Assembly: GCF_018614075.1 (NCBI RefSeq)
Contig: NZ_JAGGOZ010000053.1
Coordinates: 1-64,000, forward strand
Reading direction: 5' to 3'
DNA length: 64,000 bases
Source: Streptomyces sp. ISL-94
GTDB taxonomy: Bacteria; Actinomycetota; Actinomycetes; Streptomycetales; Streptomycetaceae
The position numbers and the translations under genes were made by a program. The notes beneath the pieces were generated by a model, which was not told the origin of the DNA, made no database searches, and was given only the letters and a program-made list of their open reading frames with translations. Within the stretch, counting starts at the first letter, position 1; every line of letters starts with the position of its first letter. This document shows positions 18,402-27,931 of the stretch, in pieces.

Positions 18402-18965
18402 ACCCGGCGGGCGGTCCAGGTGTGCCCACCTCGCCCGAGCGCCATCACCGCCCTTACCAGAGTGCCGCCCGCGCGTGACCGCTTCGACGGTCGGCCACCT
18501 CGTCCGGGCCGGTCTGCTGATCCGCCTCTGCGGAGAGGTCCACTCGGAGCAGGTGGACGCTCTCGACCGCCGTGGGGACCTGCCCGCCCTGCTCAACCGT
18601 CACGTCCCCCTTGGCGTGGCCGGGCCGCCCTGGCCAGGTTGCGCGGCCGGCACCCGGACTTCCCGTGCCTGCCCCCGGGGCAGGCACGCAGGCGCGGGCC
18701 GTTGCAGCGGTTGTTGCCCAGCCTGTTGCCGGTTCCGGATCGGTGGCCGGCCCGTGACACTGAAGGGCCCGGAGCAGGTGGTCCGGGCTTTCGGCATGCC
18801 CCGCGAGGCGATGTGCAACACGCTGGGTGTTGCGTCAGCGTGTTGCAGCGCCTGTCGCACCCGGTGCGCTGCACCCCCGCCACGCTGGCTCGCCCGCCCA
18901 GACGGAACTTGAAGTCGACGCCGCGTTGCCGATCAAGCGAACCCGCTTCTACCAGCACGGTCACA
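18402..18965. other. gene-poor stretch with a hairpin
   Basis: No intact gene is visible. A plus frame from 18475 (AGLLIRLCGEVHSEQVDALD, then RRGDLPALLNRHVPLG) looks like a scrap of a coding sequence but cannot be named. A 10-bp perfect stem with a 3-nt loop lies at 18665-18687. Confidence 0.5.
18665..18687. terminator. 10-bp GC hairpin
   Basis: GTGCCTGCCC pairs with GGGCAGGCAC across a 3-nt loop. It is compatible with a Streptomyces terminator, but no intact upstream gene is obvious, so it may be left from a lost gene. Confidence 0.5.
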
Positions 18966-19424
18966 TCAACCATTCACGTCCAAGGCCGTCCCGTACAGGC
19001 GCTCCACCCTCAACCGAATGACGATCCTGCGCTCGGCCACCAGCTGCTTGAGGAACGCCTCTTCGTCCTGCGGCTTCGCAGCCGTCGGGATCATCCCGAG
19101 CAGTTCGCGCCCGACCGCGTCGCCGGGCACCGTCGTGATCCCGGAAACCTCCGCCGCACCCTCGGCGACGGCGAACGACCAGACGTCGCCACCCTGCACA
19201 TGCAGCGCCGCACGCGGGTTGCGCTGCAGGTGCTTCACCTTGATGCGGTCGGCCGTGGTGGACAGCCGGACAATGCGGGCCCCGGCGTCCCAGCTGTAGA
19301 GCATCGTGGTCAGATGGGGATGGCCGCTTTGCTTGACAGTGGCAAGCGTCCCGAACTGCTGACTGGCCAGCAGGTCGGAGAGGGCTTCGTCGGACAGGGA
19401 GCGTGGCGCTGGTCCTTGAGTCAT
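18966..19424 (-). CDS. PPOX-class flavin/F420-dependent oxidoreductase
   Basis: A 152-residue split beta-barrel protein of the pyridoxamine-5'-phosphate oxidase-like class. FGTLATVKQSGHPHLTTMLY is the first strand pair, then RIVRLSTTADRIKVKHLQRN and a VWSFAVAEGAAEVSG core. Actinobacterial members usually bind F420 or FMN and reduce small substrates; the exact cofactor is not visible. It appears to be a complete single gene, flanked by fragments. Confidence 0.85.
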   Translation of the reverse strand: MTQGPAPRSLSDEALSDLLASQQFGTLATVKQSGHPHLTTMLYSWDAGARIVRLSTTADRIKVKHLQRNPRAALHVQGGDVWSFAVAEGAAEVSGITTVPGDAVGRELLGMIPTAAKPQDEEAFLKQLVAERRIVIRLRVERLYGTALDVNG

Positions 19425-19490
19425 GTTCTGATCAACTCCCCTATCCTCCCCGGCATTCCAGGCCTGGCGTTCGCCCCAGTGACCCTGGAC

Positions 19491-19940
19491 TCAGGGGCGC
19501 AGCGATACGGTCCGGCCAACCGCGCGCAGTCGGCCGTCGGTATCCAGGCGGCCGAGGAGGAGGAGCCGCGGGCGGACCCGAGTGCCCGTGATCGCGCCGA
19601 TGACGGCCTCGGTGGTGTCCCTGCGTCTGATCCTGGTCCACTCCCGGTAGCCGGGGCGGTAGCGCTGAGGGCATGCCTCCAGGTTGACGGCGGCGGCGAT
19701 CCGCCGGTCCCCGTGGAGGGTTTGCGCGGCCGCGGTGCCGCCGGCGGAGTGCCCGTACACCCCGACCCGGTCCAGTTCCAGCGCGTCGAGGACGAAGCGG
19801 AGGTCGGCGACCCGTGTGTCGATCACGGTGCGGAACGTGGTCGCCTCGGGTGGGCCGATCAGCGCTGTGCGCCGGACCCGTTCCCGGCCCGGCCGGGCGC
19901 TGGGGAACTCCACCTCGCTCGCGTCCCCGGGGTGGCCGAC
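19491..19940 (-). pseudogene. alpha/beta hydrolase fragment (PAF-acetylhydrolase/chlorophyllase type)
   Basis: Read leftwards from about 19940: ASEVEFPSARPG, then RVADLRFVLDALELDRVGVY and the nucleophile elbow GHSAGGTAAAQTLHGDRRI, a truncated middle, and a tail LRAVGRTVSLRP ending at 19491. The N-terminal third of the family is missing; upstream frames belong to an oppositely oriented regulator fragment. The catalytic Ser is present but the protein is too short to be a complete hydrolase. Confidence 0.7.
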
Positions 19941-20378
19941 GGTGAGGTGGAGTGGTCGCTGCCGGGCGCCCCGGGCGTGTGGGAGATCCGGCTCGGCGGG
20001 CGCGGGCTGATCCTGCGGCCGACCTTCCACTGGCGGCGCGGCCCGCTCTTTCAGGACCGGCCGGACCGTCCGGTGGCGCTGGCCTACCCGGCGGGCCGCG
20101 GACTGCCCCTCGTCCCGGACGAGGGCGGCGCACCGGACGATCCCCTCGCGGGGGTCCTCGGCCGCACCCGGCTCGCGCTGCTGCGTTCCTTGGACCAAGC
20201 GCGCACGACCACGGGGCTGGCGCGGCGTATCGGCATCAGCAACGCGACGGCCTCCGCCCATGCTTCGGCCCTCCGCGCCGCCGGTCTGATCACCACCACC
20301 CGCACGGGCCGCTCGGTGCGCCACACCCGAACTGCCCTGGCGGAGCTGCTGTTCACCAGTGTCACGGCCGACGGCTGA
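19941..20378 (+). pseudogene. C-terminal half of an ArsR-type winged-helix regulator
   Basis: The frame reads WEIRLGGRGLILRPTFHWRR, then PVALAYPAGRGLPLVPD, then a winged HTH (VLGRTRLALLRSLDQARTTT, GLARRIGISNATASAHASAL, RAAGLITTTRTGRSVRHTRT). Streptomyces homologs are about 330 residues with the HTH at the C-terminus; only about 140 remain. No start codon with a ribosome site fits. It could still make a small DNA-binding protein. Confidence 0.65.
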
Positions 20379-20599
20379 GGATGAGTGGCGAGTCGCCTCG
20401 ATCGCCGCGTACAGCTCGGCCCTCGACATCTACGAAATGACCGGGACCGTCCACCCGGAAGCACCCCGACGCTGTCCGCCTCCGCGAGGGCTCGGTCGCA
20501 GCCGGGCATGACGGAGAGCATGTCCTCTCCGAACCAAGCCCCGAGCGTCACGAGTTGGCCGCCCTGGCGGGACGTGCGGCGCAGGTCTAAGCTCGGCGG

Positions 20600-20953
20600 A
20601 TGACCTTGGAATGGGAACAGGTAATTGTTCACTCGGTAGATCCGGTGGCCTTGGGGCAGTGGTGGGCTACGGCTCTTGGCTGGGTGGTGGTCCACTCCTC
20701 TGATGAGGAGTTCGAGATCCGCCCGGAGCCGGATCGCCTGCCGGGGTTGGACTTCGTCCGGCTTGATGAGAGCAAGAAGGTCAAGAGCCGACTGCACCTC
20801 GACTTCAGGCCTGATGACCAGGACGCCGAGGTGGCTCGTCTGGTGGCTCATGGCGCACAGCGTGTTGATATTGGCCAGGGTGATCAATCGTGGGTGGTAT
20901 TGGCAGACCCCGAGGGTAACGAGTTCTGCGTTCTTGGCCAGCGGCGTCAGTAA
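20600..20953 (+). CDS. VOC (glyoxalase-like) family protein
   Basis: A 117-residue single-domain glyoxalase/bleomycin-resistance-like protein. VIVHSVDPVALGQWWATALG is the start of the first beta-alpha-beta-beta-beta unit; KSRLHLDFRPDD and VVLADPEGNEFCVLG close the second. The function of this actinobacterial group is unknown; ligand binding or small-molecule resistance are typical guesses. It appears intact although its 3' end abuts a decayed gene. Confidence 0.85.
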   Translation: MTLEWEQVIVHSVDPVALGQWWATALGWVVVHSSDEEFEIRPEPDRLPGLDFVRLDESKKVKSRLHLDFRPDDQDAEVARLVAHGAQRVDIGQGDQSWVVLADPEGNEFCVLGQRRQ

Positions 20954-20954
20954 G

Positions 20955-21228
20955 AACTCCGGCCGGAGGAGGCTGATGCCGGCGATGACGTCCTGGACAT
21001 CGCGGGGCTCGAGCCGGCCGACGAGGTCCTGCCGGCCGGGGGACTCCACTGGAACATACCCACGGTGTCGCTTGGCGGATGAGGCCGAAGGCGGCCGGGT
21101 CGCCGAGCGGGACGCGGTCCGGGTTGTCGAGGTCGATCCGCCGACCGGTGGTGCGGCGGATTTCCTCGACGGCGTTCGCCCTCGCGGACTGCATCCGCAC
21201 GACGAGCACGGTCCAGCTTGCGGAGGCC
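20955..21228 (-). pseudogene. internal fragment of a dnaE-like DNA polymerase III alpha gene
   Basis: Pieces in three frames read, in order, FGLRKLD, VVRMQSARANAVEEIRRTTG, RRIDLDNPDRVPLGDPAAFG, GDTVGMFQ, and ESPGRQDLVGRLEPRDVQDV followed by IAGISLLRPE. These match a contiguous stretch of error-prone-type DnaE around the DTVGMFQ(V/I)ESPG motif. At least three single-base shifts separate them. The fragment is fused to the 3' side of narI and stops near the VOC gene. Confidence 0.75.
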
Positions 21229-21621
21229 GAAGAGAGCGCGGTCGCTGCGGCTGGTGGCGGCCCGTACCGCGGGGACCTTCAGGCGCCGGTACAGCAGCAG
21301 CGCCAGTCCGGTCAGGGTGGCCAGCCCGGCGGCTCCCCCGACGAACAACGCGTTGGCGTGGTAGAGCGGTTCCTCGATGTGCACGCGTTCGGTGAGGGAC
21401 TCCGGGACGATCAGTCCCACGACGTGTCCGGCGGCGACGAACAGCAGCCCGTAGTGGAAGAGCGGGCCGCCGACGCTGAGCAGCCGGTGCTCGTGCATCT
21501 GGCTGGAGCGGGTGGTGAAGCCGAAGCGGTCGTAGTGGTAGCGCCAGGCGGTGCCGGCGACGAGTACGACGGCGACGATGTAGGGCAGTACGCCCCACAG
21601 GGCGATGTGCAGGTGGTTCAC
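21222..21621 (-). pseudogene. narI: truncated respiratory nitrate reductase gamma subunit
   Basis: The first 133 residues are a good NarI: MNHLHIALWGVLPYIVAVVL, HYDRFGFTTRSSQMHEHRLL and FHYGLLFVAAGHVVGLIVPE, giving the first three to four membrane helices and the first heme-ligating histidines. After RAATSRSDRAL the sequence becomes dnaE-like and frameshifted. The distal helices and remaining heme ligands, about 100 residues, are gone. Without them the quinol-oxidising cytochrome b cannot form, so electrons from the quinone pool could not reach NarGH through this subunit. Confidence 0.85.
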
Positions 21622-22259
21622 CGTCGGTTCTCCTCGGCTGCGGCTGCGGCTGCGGCTGCCTGCGGGCGCAGGGTGGGGAAGGGCAGCAGGCCCACGGTCT
21701 CGGTGGGCGGGCCGCTGCGCACCAGGTGCAGGGCTGCCGCGCGGTCGGCCGGGGAAGGGCCCGGCAGCGTCAGGCAGACGGCTTCGAGGACGTCGGCGTA
21801 GGGGCTCTCGTGGTCGGTCAGGGCCATGCGCAGCAGTTCGAGAGCGGCGCGGTGTTCCTGGAGGGCGGTGCGCCCCGGCCCGGGGCTGCGGGCGGCGAAC
21901 TCCAGGGTCAGGGGCAGGAAGTCGGGCAGCTCGTCGGCGGGCGGCTGCCAGCCGTGCTCGCGGTACAGCCGCCGCCAGCGTACGAGGGCCTCGCCGCGGC
22001 GGCGGGTGTCGCCGTCCGTGTAGTACGTGAGGTGCAGGGTGCGGCGGCGGCTGCGGTCGAAGGTGGCGACGTAGCGTGCGGACAGCTCGAGCTGCGGTAC
22101 GCCGGCGACGGCCGCGCAGAAGCGGAGCAGGAGCGCGGGCTCCTTCCCGGGCAGGCCGTCGAGGGCGCCGCGGACGAGGTCCAGGCGCGGGTGCCAGTCC
22201 TCGTCGGGGTGGGACAGCAGCAGTGAGGCGGCCTGGTGGAGGGCGGCGGTGCGGCTCAT
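21618..22259 (-). CDS. narJ: nitrate reductase molybdenum cofactor assembly chaperone
   Basis: A 213-residue NarJ/NarW chaperone: MSRTAALHQAASLLLSHPDE at the start, a helical core with QLELSARYVATFDRSRRRTL and LTLEFAARSPGPGRTALQEH, and a poly-Ala tail encoded by a GGCTGC-type repeat. NarJ binds apo-NarG for cofactor and Fe-S insertion and membrane attachment. The start overlaps the narH stop (ATGA) and the 3' end overlaps the narI start by 4 nt, the normal coupled order. Confidence 0.9.
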   Translation of the reverse strand: MSRTAALHQAASLLLSHPDEDWHPRLDLVRGALDGLPGKEPALLLRFCAAVAGVPQLELSARYVATFDRSRRRTLHLTYYTDGDTRRRGEALVRWRRLYREHGWQPPADELPDFLPLTLEFAARSPGPGRTALQEHRAALELLRMALTDHESPYADVLEAVCLTLPGPSPADRAAALHLVRSGPPTETVGLLPFPTLRPQAAAAAAAAEENRR

Positions 22260-23887
22260 GACCCCTCCGGGCGGGGGAAGAGGCCGGAGGGGGTGCCCTG
22301 GCCGTTCCAGTTGAGGAGGTTGACCCGGCCCTGCAGCGGCCCGGTGGGTCCGGTGGCCGCGGATTCGGGCCCGGCGAGGGGCGCGTGGAAGGTCTCGGCC
22401 GTGTACATGCCGGGGCCGCCGTCTCCGTCGAGGCTGCAGCCGGCTCCGGGGTCGGCGTGGTCGGAGCGTCCGGCGGTGTAACCGGTGGGGATGACGTAGC
22501 GGTCCTCGTACTTGGCGATGGCCAGCAGCCGGTACATGGCCTCGATGCCGTCGCCGTCCATGCCGACCGACCGGGCGATGGCCGGGTCCTGCTCCTCGCC
22601 GAGGTTGACGCGGCGCATGTGCGCGCGCATCGCGGCCAGGCGGCACAGTGCAGCTTCCACGGGGGCGGGATCGCCCGCCGTGAACAGTTCGGCGAGGTAG
22701 CCGACGGGGATCCGCATCGAGTCGATCGCGGCGAAGAGCTTCGCCGGGTCCTCGCCGTCGTGTCCGGTGGTGGTCAGCGACTCCACGATCGGCGACAGCG
22801 GGGGGATGTACCAGACCATCGGCATGGTGCGGTACTCCGGGTGCAGCGGCAGCGCCACCTTGTACTCGCTGATCAGCGCGCGGACCGGGGAGCGCTGGGC
22901 GGCGGTGATCCAGTCGTGCGGGATGCCGGCCTGTTCCGCCGCCCGTTGCACGGCGGGGTCGTCGGGGTCGAGGAAGCAGCCGAGCTGGGCTTCGTAGAGG
23001 TCCTTCTCGTCCGGTGTCGCGGCGGCGGCGCCGACCGCGTCGGCGTCGTAGAGGACGACTCCGAGGTAGCGCAGGCGTCCGACGCAGGTCTCCGAGCAGA
23101 CGGTGGGCTGGCCGGCCTCGATGCGGGGATAACACAGCGTGCACTTCTCGGCCTTGCCGGTGCGGTGGTTGAAGTACACCTTCTTGTACGGGCATCCGGT
23201 CACGCACATGCGCCAACCGCGGCAGCGGTCCTGGTCGACGAGGACGATCCCGTCCTCGATCCGCTTGTACAGCGCCCCCGAGGGGCACACGGCCACACAC
23301 GACGGGTTCAGGCAGTGCTCGCAGATCCTCGGCAGGTGGAACATGAACGACTGCTCGTACTCGAGGCGGACCTGCTCGTTCATCTTCTTGAGCACGGGGT
23401 CGCCGGCCAGGTGCTCGGGGCCGCCGCCGAGGTCGTCGTCCCAGTTGGGGCCCCATGTCACCTGGGTGGGCCGTCCGTCGATCAGGGAGCGGGGGGCGGC
23501 GGTGGGCACGTCGTCGCCCAGCGGCGCGCTGATCAGGTTCTCGTAGTCGTACGTCCACGGCTCGTAGTAGTCCGCGAGGGAGGGCAGGCGGGGGTTGGCG
23601 AAGATGCCGGCGAGGCGGCGGGCACGGCCGCCGCTGCGGGGCACGAGGCGGCCCCGCTTGAGCTGCCAGCCGCCCTGCCACTTGTCCTGGTCCTCGTAGG
23701 AGCGCGGATACCCCTGCCCGGGGCGCGTCTCGACGTTGTTGAACCAGGCGTACTCGCTGCCGGAGCGGTTGGTCCAGGTCTGCTTGCAGGTGACCGAGCA
23801 GGTGTGGCAGCCGATGCACTTGTCCAGGTTCATGACCATCGCGATCTGGGCCATGACGCGTCCGATGGTCGCTTCGCTCCGGGGCAT
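22256..23887 (-). CDS. narH: respiratory nitrate reductase beta subunit
   Basis: A 543-residue Fe-S electron-transfer subunit. Four Cys clusters are visible: CIGCHTCSVTCKQTW near the N-terminus, CEHCLNPSCVAVCPSGALY, CRGWRMCVTGCPYKK (Trp replaces one Cys, giving the 3Fe-4S cluster as in known NarH), and CTLCYPRIEAGQPTVCSETC. It carries electrons from NarI heme to NarG. The ATG at 23887 overlaps the narG stop; an internal Met at residue 12 starts the strictly conserved part. Confidence 0.93.
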   Translation of the reverse strand: MPRSEATIGRVMAQIAMVMNLDKCIGCHTCSVTCKQTWTNRSGSEYAWFNNVETRPGQGYPRSYEDQDKWQGGWQLKRGRLVPRSGGRARRLAGIFANPRLPSLADYYEPWTYDYENLISAPLGDDVPTAAPRSLIDGRPTQVTWGPNWDDDLGGGPEHLAGDPVLKKMNEQVRLEYEQSFMFHLPRICEHCLNPSCVAVCPSGALYKRIEDGIVLVDQDRCRGWRMCVTGCPYKKVYFNHRTGKAEKCTLCYPRIEAGQPTVCSETCVGRLRYLGVVLYDADAVGAAAATPDEKDLYEAQLGCFLDPDDPAVQRAAEQAGIPHDWITAAQRSPVRALISEYKVALPLHPEYRTMPMVWYIPPLSPIVESLTTTGHDGEDPAKLFAAIDSMRIPVGYLAELFTAGDPAPVEAALCRLAAMRAHMRRVNLGEEQDPAIARSVGMDGDGIEAMYRLLAIAKYEDRYVIPTGYTAGRSDHADPGAGCSLDGDGGPGMYTAETFHAPLAGPESAATGPTGPLQGRVNLLNWNGQGTPSGLFPRPEGS

Positions 23888-26800
23888 CAGTACGTGACCT
23901 CCTGGGTGCGGCGGCGGATCACGGTCACCGCGTCGCGCTGGTTGCCGGTGGGGCCGTAGTAGTTGGGGGCGAAGGAGAGCTGGGCGTGGCCGCCGATCAG
24001 GTGGGTGGGCTTGATCAGCAGGCGGGTGAGGGCGTTGTGGACGCCGCCGCGACGGCCTGTGGTCTCCGACAGGGGCACGTTCACCATGCGCTCCTGGACG
24101 TGGTACATGAACACCGTGCCGGTCGGCATGCGGTGGGAGACGACGGCGCGGGCGACCACCACGCCGTGGGCGTTGACCGCCTCGATCCAGTCGTTGTCCG
24201 CGACGCCGATGGCCGCGGCGTCCTCGGTGCCGAGCCAGATGACCGGGCCGCCGCGGGCCAGGGTCTGCATCAGGAGGTTCTCCTGGTACTCGGAGTGGAT
24301 GGACCACTTCGAGTGCGGGGTGAGGTAGCGGACCGTCACCGACCGCCGGCCGTCGTCCTCCTCCTGGCGGGGCCTGTCGCCCAGGGCGGCGAGGTCCAGT
24401 GGGGGCCGGTAGACGGGGAGTTGTTCGCCGTACTCGGCGATCCACTCGTGGTCGAGGTAGAAGTGCTGGCGGCCGGTGAGCGTATGCCACGGCTTGCGGT
24501 GCTCGGTGTTGATGGTGAAGGGCGCGTAGCGGCGCTCGGGGCCCTCCTTGCCGGACCATTCGAAGCTGGCGCCGACCTGCACCGGGCGGGCCTGGGTGTC
24601 GGAGAAGACGATGCGCCGCTCCGCCACCGACGCGGCGAGTTCCTCCAGGCCGCTGGCCGGTCCGCAGCGCAGGCCGAGCTGGCGGAAGCCTTCGGCGGCG
24701 ACCCGGCCGTTGGTGGTGCCCGACAGGGCCAGGATCGCCTCGCACAGCTTGACGTCGGTGTCGAGCAGCGGGCGGCCCTGGGCGGCTCCCTTGCGGGCCG
24801 TGCCGCAGCGTCCGGCGAGCCAGCGCGATTCGGCGGAGGTGTGCACGGTGAGGCCGCGTACCAGCATGCCGTGTTCGTCGGCCATGGGCCCGAAGGCCGC
24901 GAGCAGGTCGGCGAGGGCGGTGTAGTCCCGCTTGACCAGCGTGTACTCGGGCCGGGTGGGTCCCTCGGGGGGAGCTTCGCCGGGGGTGTCGTGCTGGAGG
25001 GGGGTGGCGACGAGGTCCCAGGCCTCCTCCAGGCGGCCCGCCGCGAGTTCGGAGACCTTGGCGGCGAGGTTGTGGAAGATCTCGAAGTCGGTGCGGGCCT
25101 GCCAGGGCGGGTCGATCGCCGGGGAGAAGGCGTGGACGTAGGGGTGCATGTCCGTACTGGACAGGTCGTGCTTCTCGTACCAGGTCGCCGCCGGCAGGAC
25201 GAGGTCGGCGAACAGGGTGGTGGAGGTCATCCGGAAGTCGAGGGCGAGCAGCAGGTCGAGCTTGCCGCGCGGCGCCTCCTCGCGCCAGGCCACCTCGCGC
25301 GGGCGGTGCTCCTCGGGGGCTTCGGGGGCGGAGGCGTTGTCGTCGGCGCCCAGCAGGTGCCGCAGGAAGTACTCGTTGCCCTTGGCGGAGGAGCCGATGA
25401 GGTTGGCCCGCCAGACGGTCAGTACGCGCGGCCAGTTCGCGGGGTCGTCGGGGTCCTCGCAGGCGAAGCCGAGCCGGCCGGCGTCACGCTGCTGCTCCAC
25501 CCACTGTGCCGGTTCCGCGCCGGATTCCCGTACGCGCCGGCCGAGGTCCAGGGGGTTGGCCGAGAAGGTGGGGAAGGACGGCATCCAGCCGTTGCGCGCC
25601 GAGCGGGCCACCAGGTCGGCCGTGTGGGCGCCGGCGAAGGTGCCGCGCGCGGTGGGTGCGGTGAGGGTGCCGGCGGCGAAGCCCTCGTAGCGCCACTGGT
25701 CGGTGTGCAGGTACCAGTACGGTGTGCCGGCCATCTGCCGGGAGGGGCGTACCCAGTCGGAGGCGGTGGCGAGCTGCTGCCAGCCGGCGAACGGGCGGAC
25801 CTTCTCCTGGCCGACGTAGTGGGCCCAGCCGCCGCCGTTGACCCCCTGGCAGCCCGTGAGCAGCAGGAGGGAGAGGAAGGAGCGGTAGATGGTGTCGGAG
25901 TGGAACCAGTGGTTGGTGCCGGCACCCATGACGATCATGCAGCGGCCCCGGGTCTGCTCGGCGGTCCGCGCGAATTCCCGGGCCGCCCGCAGCACGGCGC
26001 CGGCCGACACCGAGGTGATGGCCTCCTGCCAGGCCGGGGTGCAGGGGACGGAGGCGTCCTCGTACGCGGCCGGCCACTGTCCCTCGAGCCCGGGGCGGCC
26101 CACTCCGTACTGGGCGAGCATCAGGTCGAACACCGTCGTCACCAGGCGGTCGCCGAGGCGCTGGACGGGAACGCCGCGCAGCAGGGTGGCTCCGGCCTCG
26201 TCGAACCTGGGGAGGAGCACCTGCGCGCTGGGCCCGTCCGCGCCTTCGTACAGGCTCAGGCGCGGCTCGACGTCGCCGAGGTCCAGGTTCCAGCGGCCCT
26301 CGCCGAACTTGGACCAGCGGTCGCCGAGCGTTCCGTTCGGCACCACCGGCGCTCCGGTGAGGTCGTCCAGCAGGACGGGCATCCAGCGGCGTGTCGCCTC
26401 GTCCTGCACGTCCCGGCTCAGGCGCAGGTCGGCGGCGGTCACGAAACGGCCCGGCACGTGCCGTCCCGGCTCGCGCTCCTCCAGCTCGACGAGGAACGGC
26501 AGGTCGGTGAACCGCCGTACGTAGTCGGCGAAGTACGGGACCTGCCGGTCGACGAAGCACTCCTTGAGGATGACGTGGCCCATGGCCATGGCCATGGCTC
26601 CGTCGGTGCCCGGATGCGGGTGGAGCCACTCGTCGGCGAACTTGGTGGCGTCCGCGTAGTCCGGGGAGACGACCACGACCTTCTGGCCGCGGTAGCGGGC
26701 CTCCGTCATCCAGTGGGCGTCGGGGGTGCGGGTGACGGGGACGTTGGAGCCCCACAGCATCAGGTAGGCGGCGTCCCACCAGTCGCCGGATTCGGGGACG

Positions 26801-27561
26801 TCGGTCTGGTCGCCGAAGACCTGCGGGGAGGCGATGGGCAGGTCCGCGTACCAGTCGTAGAAGGTGAGCATCGGCGCGCCGAGGAGGGCGTGGAAGCGGG
26901 CTCCGACCGCGTGGGAGGCCATGGACATCGCGGGGATGGGCGAGAAGCCGGCGATGCGGTCGGGGCCGTGCGCCCGGAGGGTGTGGACGTGGGCGGCGGC
27001 CGCGATCTCCAGGGCCTCCTGCCAGCCGATGCGGACCAGGCCGCCCTTGCCGCGGGCCTTCTGGTAGCGGCGCCGCTTGTCCGGGTCGGTCGTGATCTCC
27101 GCCCAGGCGGCGACCGGGTCCCCGCCCAGGCGCTGCTTCGCCTCGCGGTACATCTCCACGAGCACCCCGCGGGCGTGCGGGTAGCGGACGCGGGTGGGCG
27201 AGTAGGTGTACCAGGAGAAGGAGGCGCCGCGCGGACAGCCGCGCGGCTCGTACTCCGGCCGGTCCGGGCCGGTCGAGGGGTAGTCGGTGGCCTGTGTCTC
27301 CCAGGTGATCAGGCCGTCCTTGACGTACACCTGCCAGGAGCAGGAGCCGGTGCAGTTGACCCCGTGGGTGGAGCGCACCACCTTGTCGTGCGCCCAGCGT
27401 TCGCGGTACGGGGTGTCGTTGACGCTCTGATCGGTGCGGAACACGGCCCGGCCGTCCGCCGTCTGGGGTGCCTTGCTGAGCAGGCGCCCGGCTTGCAGCA
27501 GCCGGTCCGTGATCGCGTCGGCCGCGTGTTCCGTCGTTGCCCTGGCCCTGCCGCGCTTCAC
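23887..27561 (-). CDS. narG: respiratory nitrate reductase alpha subunit
   Basis: A 1224-residue molybdopterin catalytic subunit, normal NarG length. Near the N-terminus is the FS0 motif HGVNCTGSCSWQVYVKDG with the His and Cys ligands, then the typical YEPRGCPRGASFSWY and RVRYPHARGVLVEMYREAKQ. No twin-arginine signal is evident before it. The C-terminal half includes HSEYQENLLMQTLARGGPVI and RRGGVHNALTRLLIKPTHLI. It reduces nitrate to nitrite at the cytoplasmic face. I chose GTG 27561 because GAAAGGGG lies just upstream; a frame open to 27732 has no support. Confidence 0.93.
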   Translation of the reverse strand: MKRGRARATTEHAADAITDRLLQAGRLLSKAPQTADGRAVFRTDQSVNDTPYRERWAHDKVVRSTHGVNCTGSCSWQVYVKDGLITWETQATDYPSTGPDRPEYEPRGCPRGASFSWYTYSPTRVRYPHARGVLVEMYREAKQRLGGDPVAAWAEITTDPDKRRRYQKARGKGGLVRIGWQEALEIAAAAHVHTLRAHGPDRIAGFSPIPAMSMASHAVGARFHALLGAPMLTFYDWYADLPIASPQVFGDQTDVPESGDWWDAAYLMLWGSNVPVTRTPDAHWMTEARYRGQKVVVVSPDYADATKFADEWLHPHPGTDGAMAMAMGHVILKECFVDRQVPYFADYVRRFTDLPFLVELEEREPGRHVPGRFVTAADLRLSRDVQDEATRRWMPVLLDDLTGAPVVPNGTLGDRWSKFGEGRWNLDLGDVEPRLSLYEGADGPSAQVLLPRFDEAGATLLRGVPVQRLGDRLVTTVFDLMLAQYGVGRPGLEGQWPAAYEDASVPCTPAWQEAITSVSAGAVLRAAREFARTAEQTRGRCMIVMGAGTNHWFHSDTIYRSFLSLLLLTGCQGVNGGGWAHYVGQEKVRPFAGWQQLATASDWVRPSRQMAGTPYWYLHTDQWRYEGFAAGTLTAPTARGTFAGAHTADLVARSARNGWMPSFPTFSANPLDLGRRVRESGAEPAQWVEQQRDAGRLGFACEDPDDPANWPRVLTVWRANLIGSSAKGNEYFLRHLLGADDNASAPEAPEEHRPREVAWREEAPRGKLDLLLALDFRMTSTTLFADLVLPAATWYEKHDLSSTDMHPYVHAFSPAIDPPWQARTDFEIFHNLAAKVSELAAGRLEEAWDLVATPLQHDTPGEAPPEGPTRPEYTLVKRDYTALADLLAAFGPMADEHGMLVRGLTVHTSAESRWLAGRCGTARKGAAQGRPLLDTDVKLCEAILALSGTTNGRVAAEGFRQLGLRCGPASGLEELAASVAERRIVFSDTQARPVQVGASFEWSGKEGPERRYAPFTINTEHRKPWHTLTGRQHFYLDHEWIAEYGEQLPVYRPPLDLAALGDRPRQEEDDGRRSVTVRYLTPHSKWSIHSEYQENLLMQTLARGGPVIWLGTEDAAAIGVADNDWIEAVNAHGVVVARAVVSHRMPTGTVFMYHVQERMVNVPLSETTGRRGGVHNALTRLLIKPTHLIGGHAQLSFAPNYYGPTGNQRDAVTVIRRRTQEVTY

Positions 27562-27931
27562 CTGGTGGCCCCTTTCGGGAGACAGCGGAGCCGGCACGCT
27601 GGGGGAACCGGCTGACCCCTGAATGGGTCGGAACCCAGGCTTCCGCGCGGCGCCCGCGCGGGCGACGATCACCCTCCGGGGTTGAATGTATCCAGAAGGT
27701 ATCTTGGCCGGTTCTTGAGACGGCGGCGCCATCAGGCCACGCCGCCTTGCTGGTACCGCAACGGTCTTTGCGGTGACGGCTGGGTGGGTGGGGCGTCGGT
27801 GTGGTTGTGGGTGGGGAACTTGCCGGGGCCCGGTCGTGGCGGGGGAACCGAAGGCTGTGCGCGAGCGGTTCGTGCACGGCTTCTCCAGGTCGGAGCCGCG
27901 TGAGTCGGTACTCGCGTGAGGGCGGGGACCG
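27562..27931. other. narG upstream region
   Basis: No gene is supported. It presumably contains the nar promoter. A partly palindromic AT-richer stretch at 27680-27716 (GAATGTATCCAGAAGGTATC) stands out and could be a regulator site; I could not match it to a known consensus. Confidence 0.4.

Noticed and set aside
23986..27615. 1209-codon open frame on the plus strand
   Set aside because: Antisense to narG; Gly/Val-rich and without any domain.
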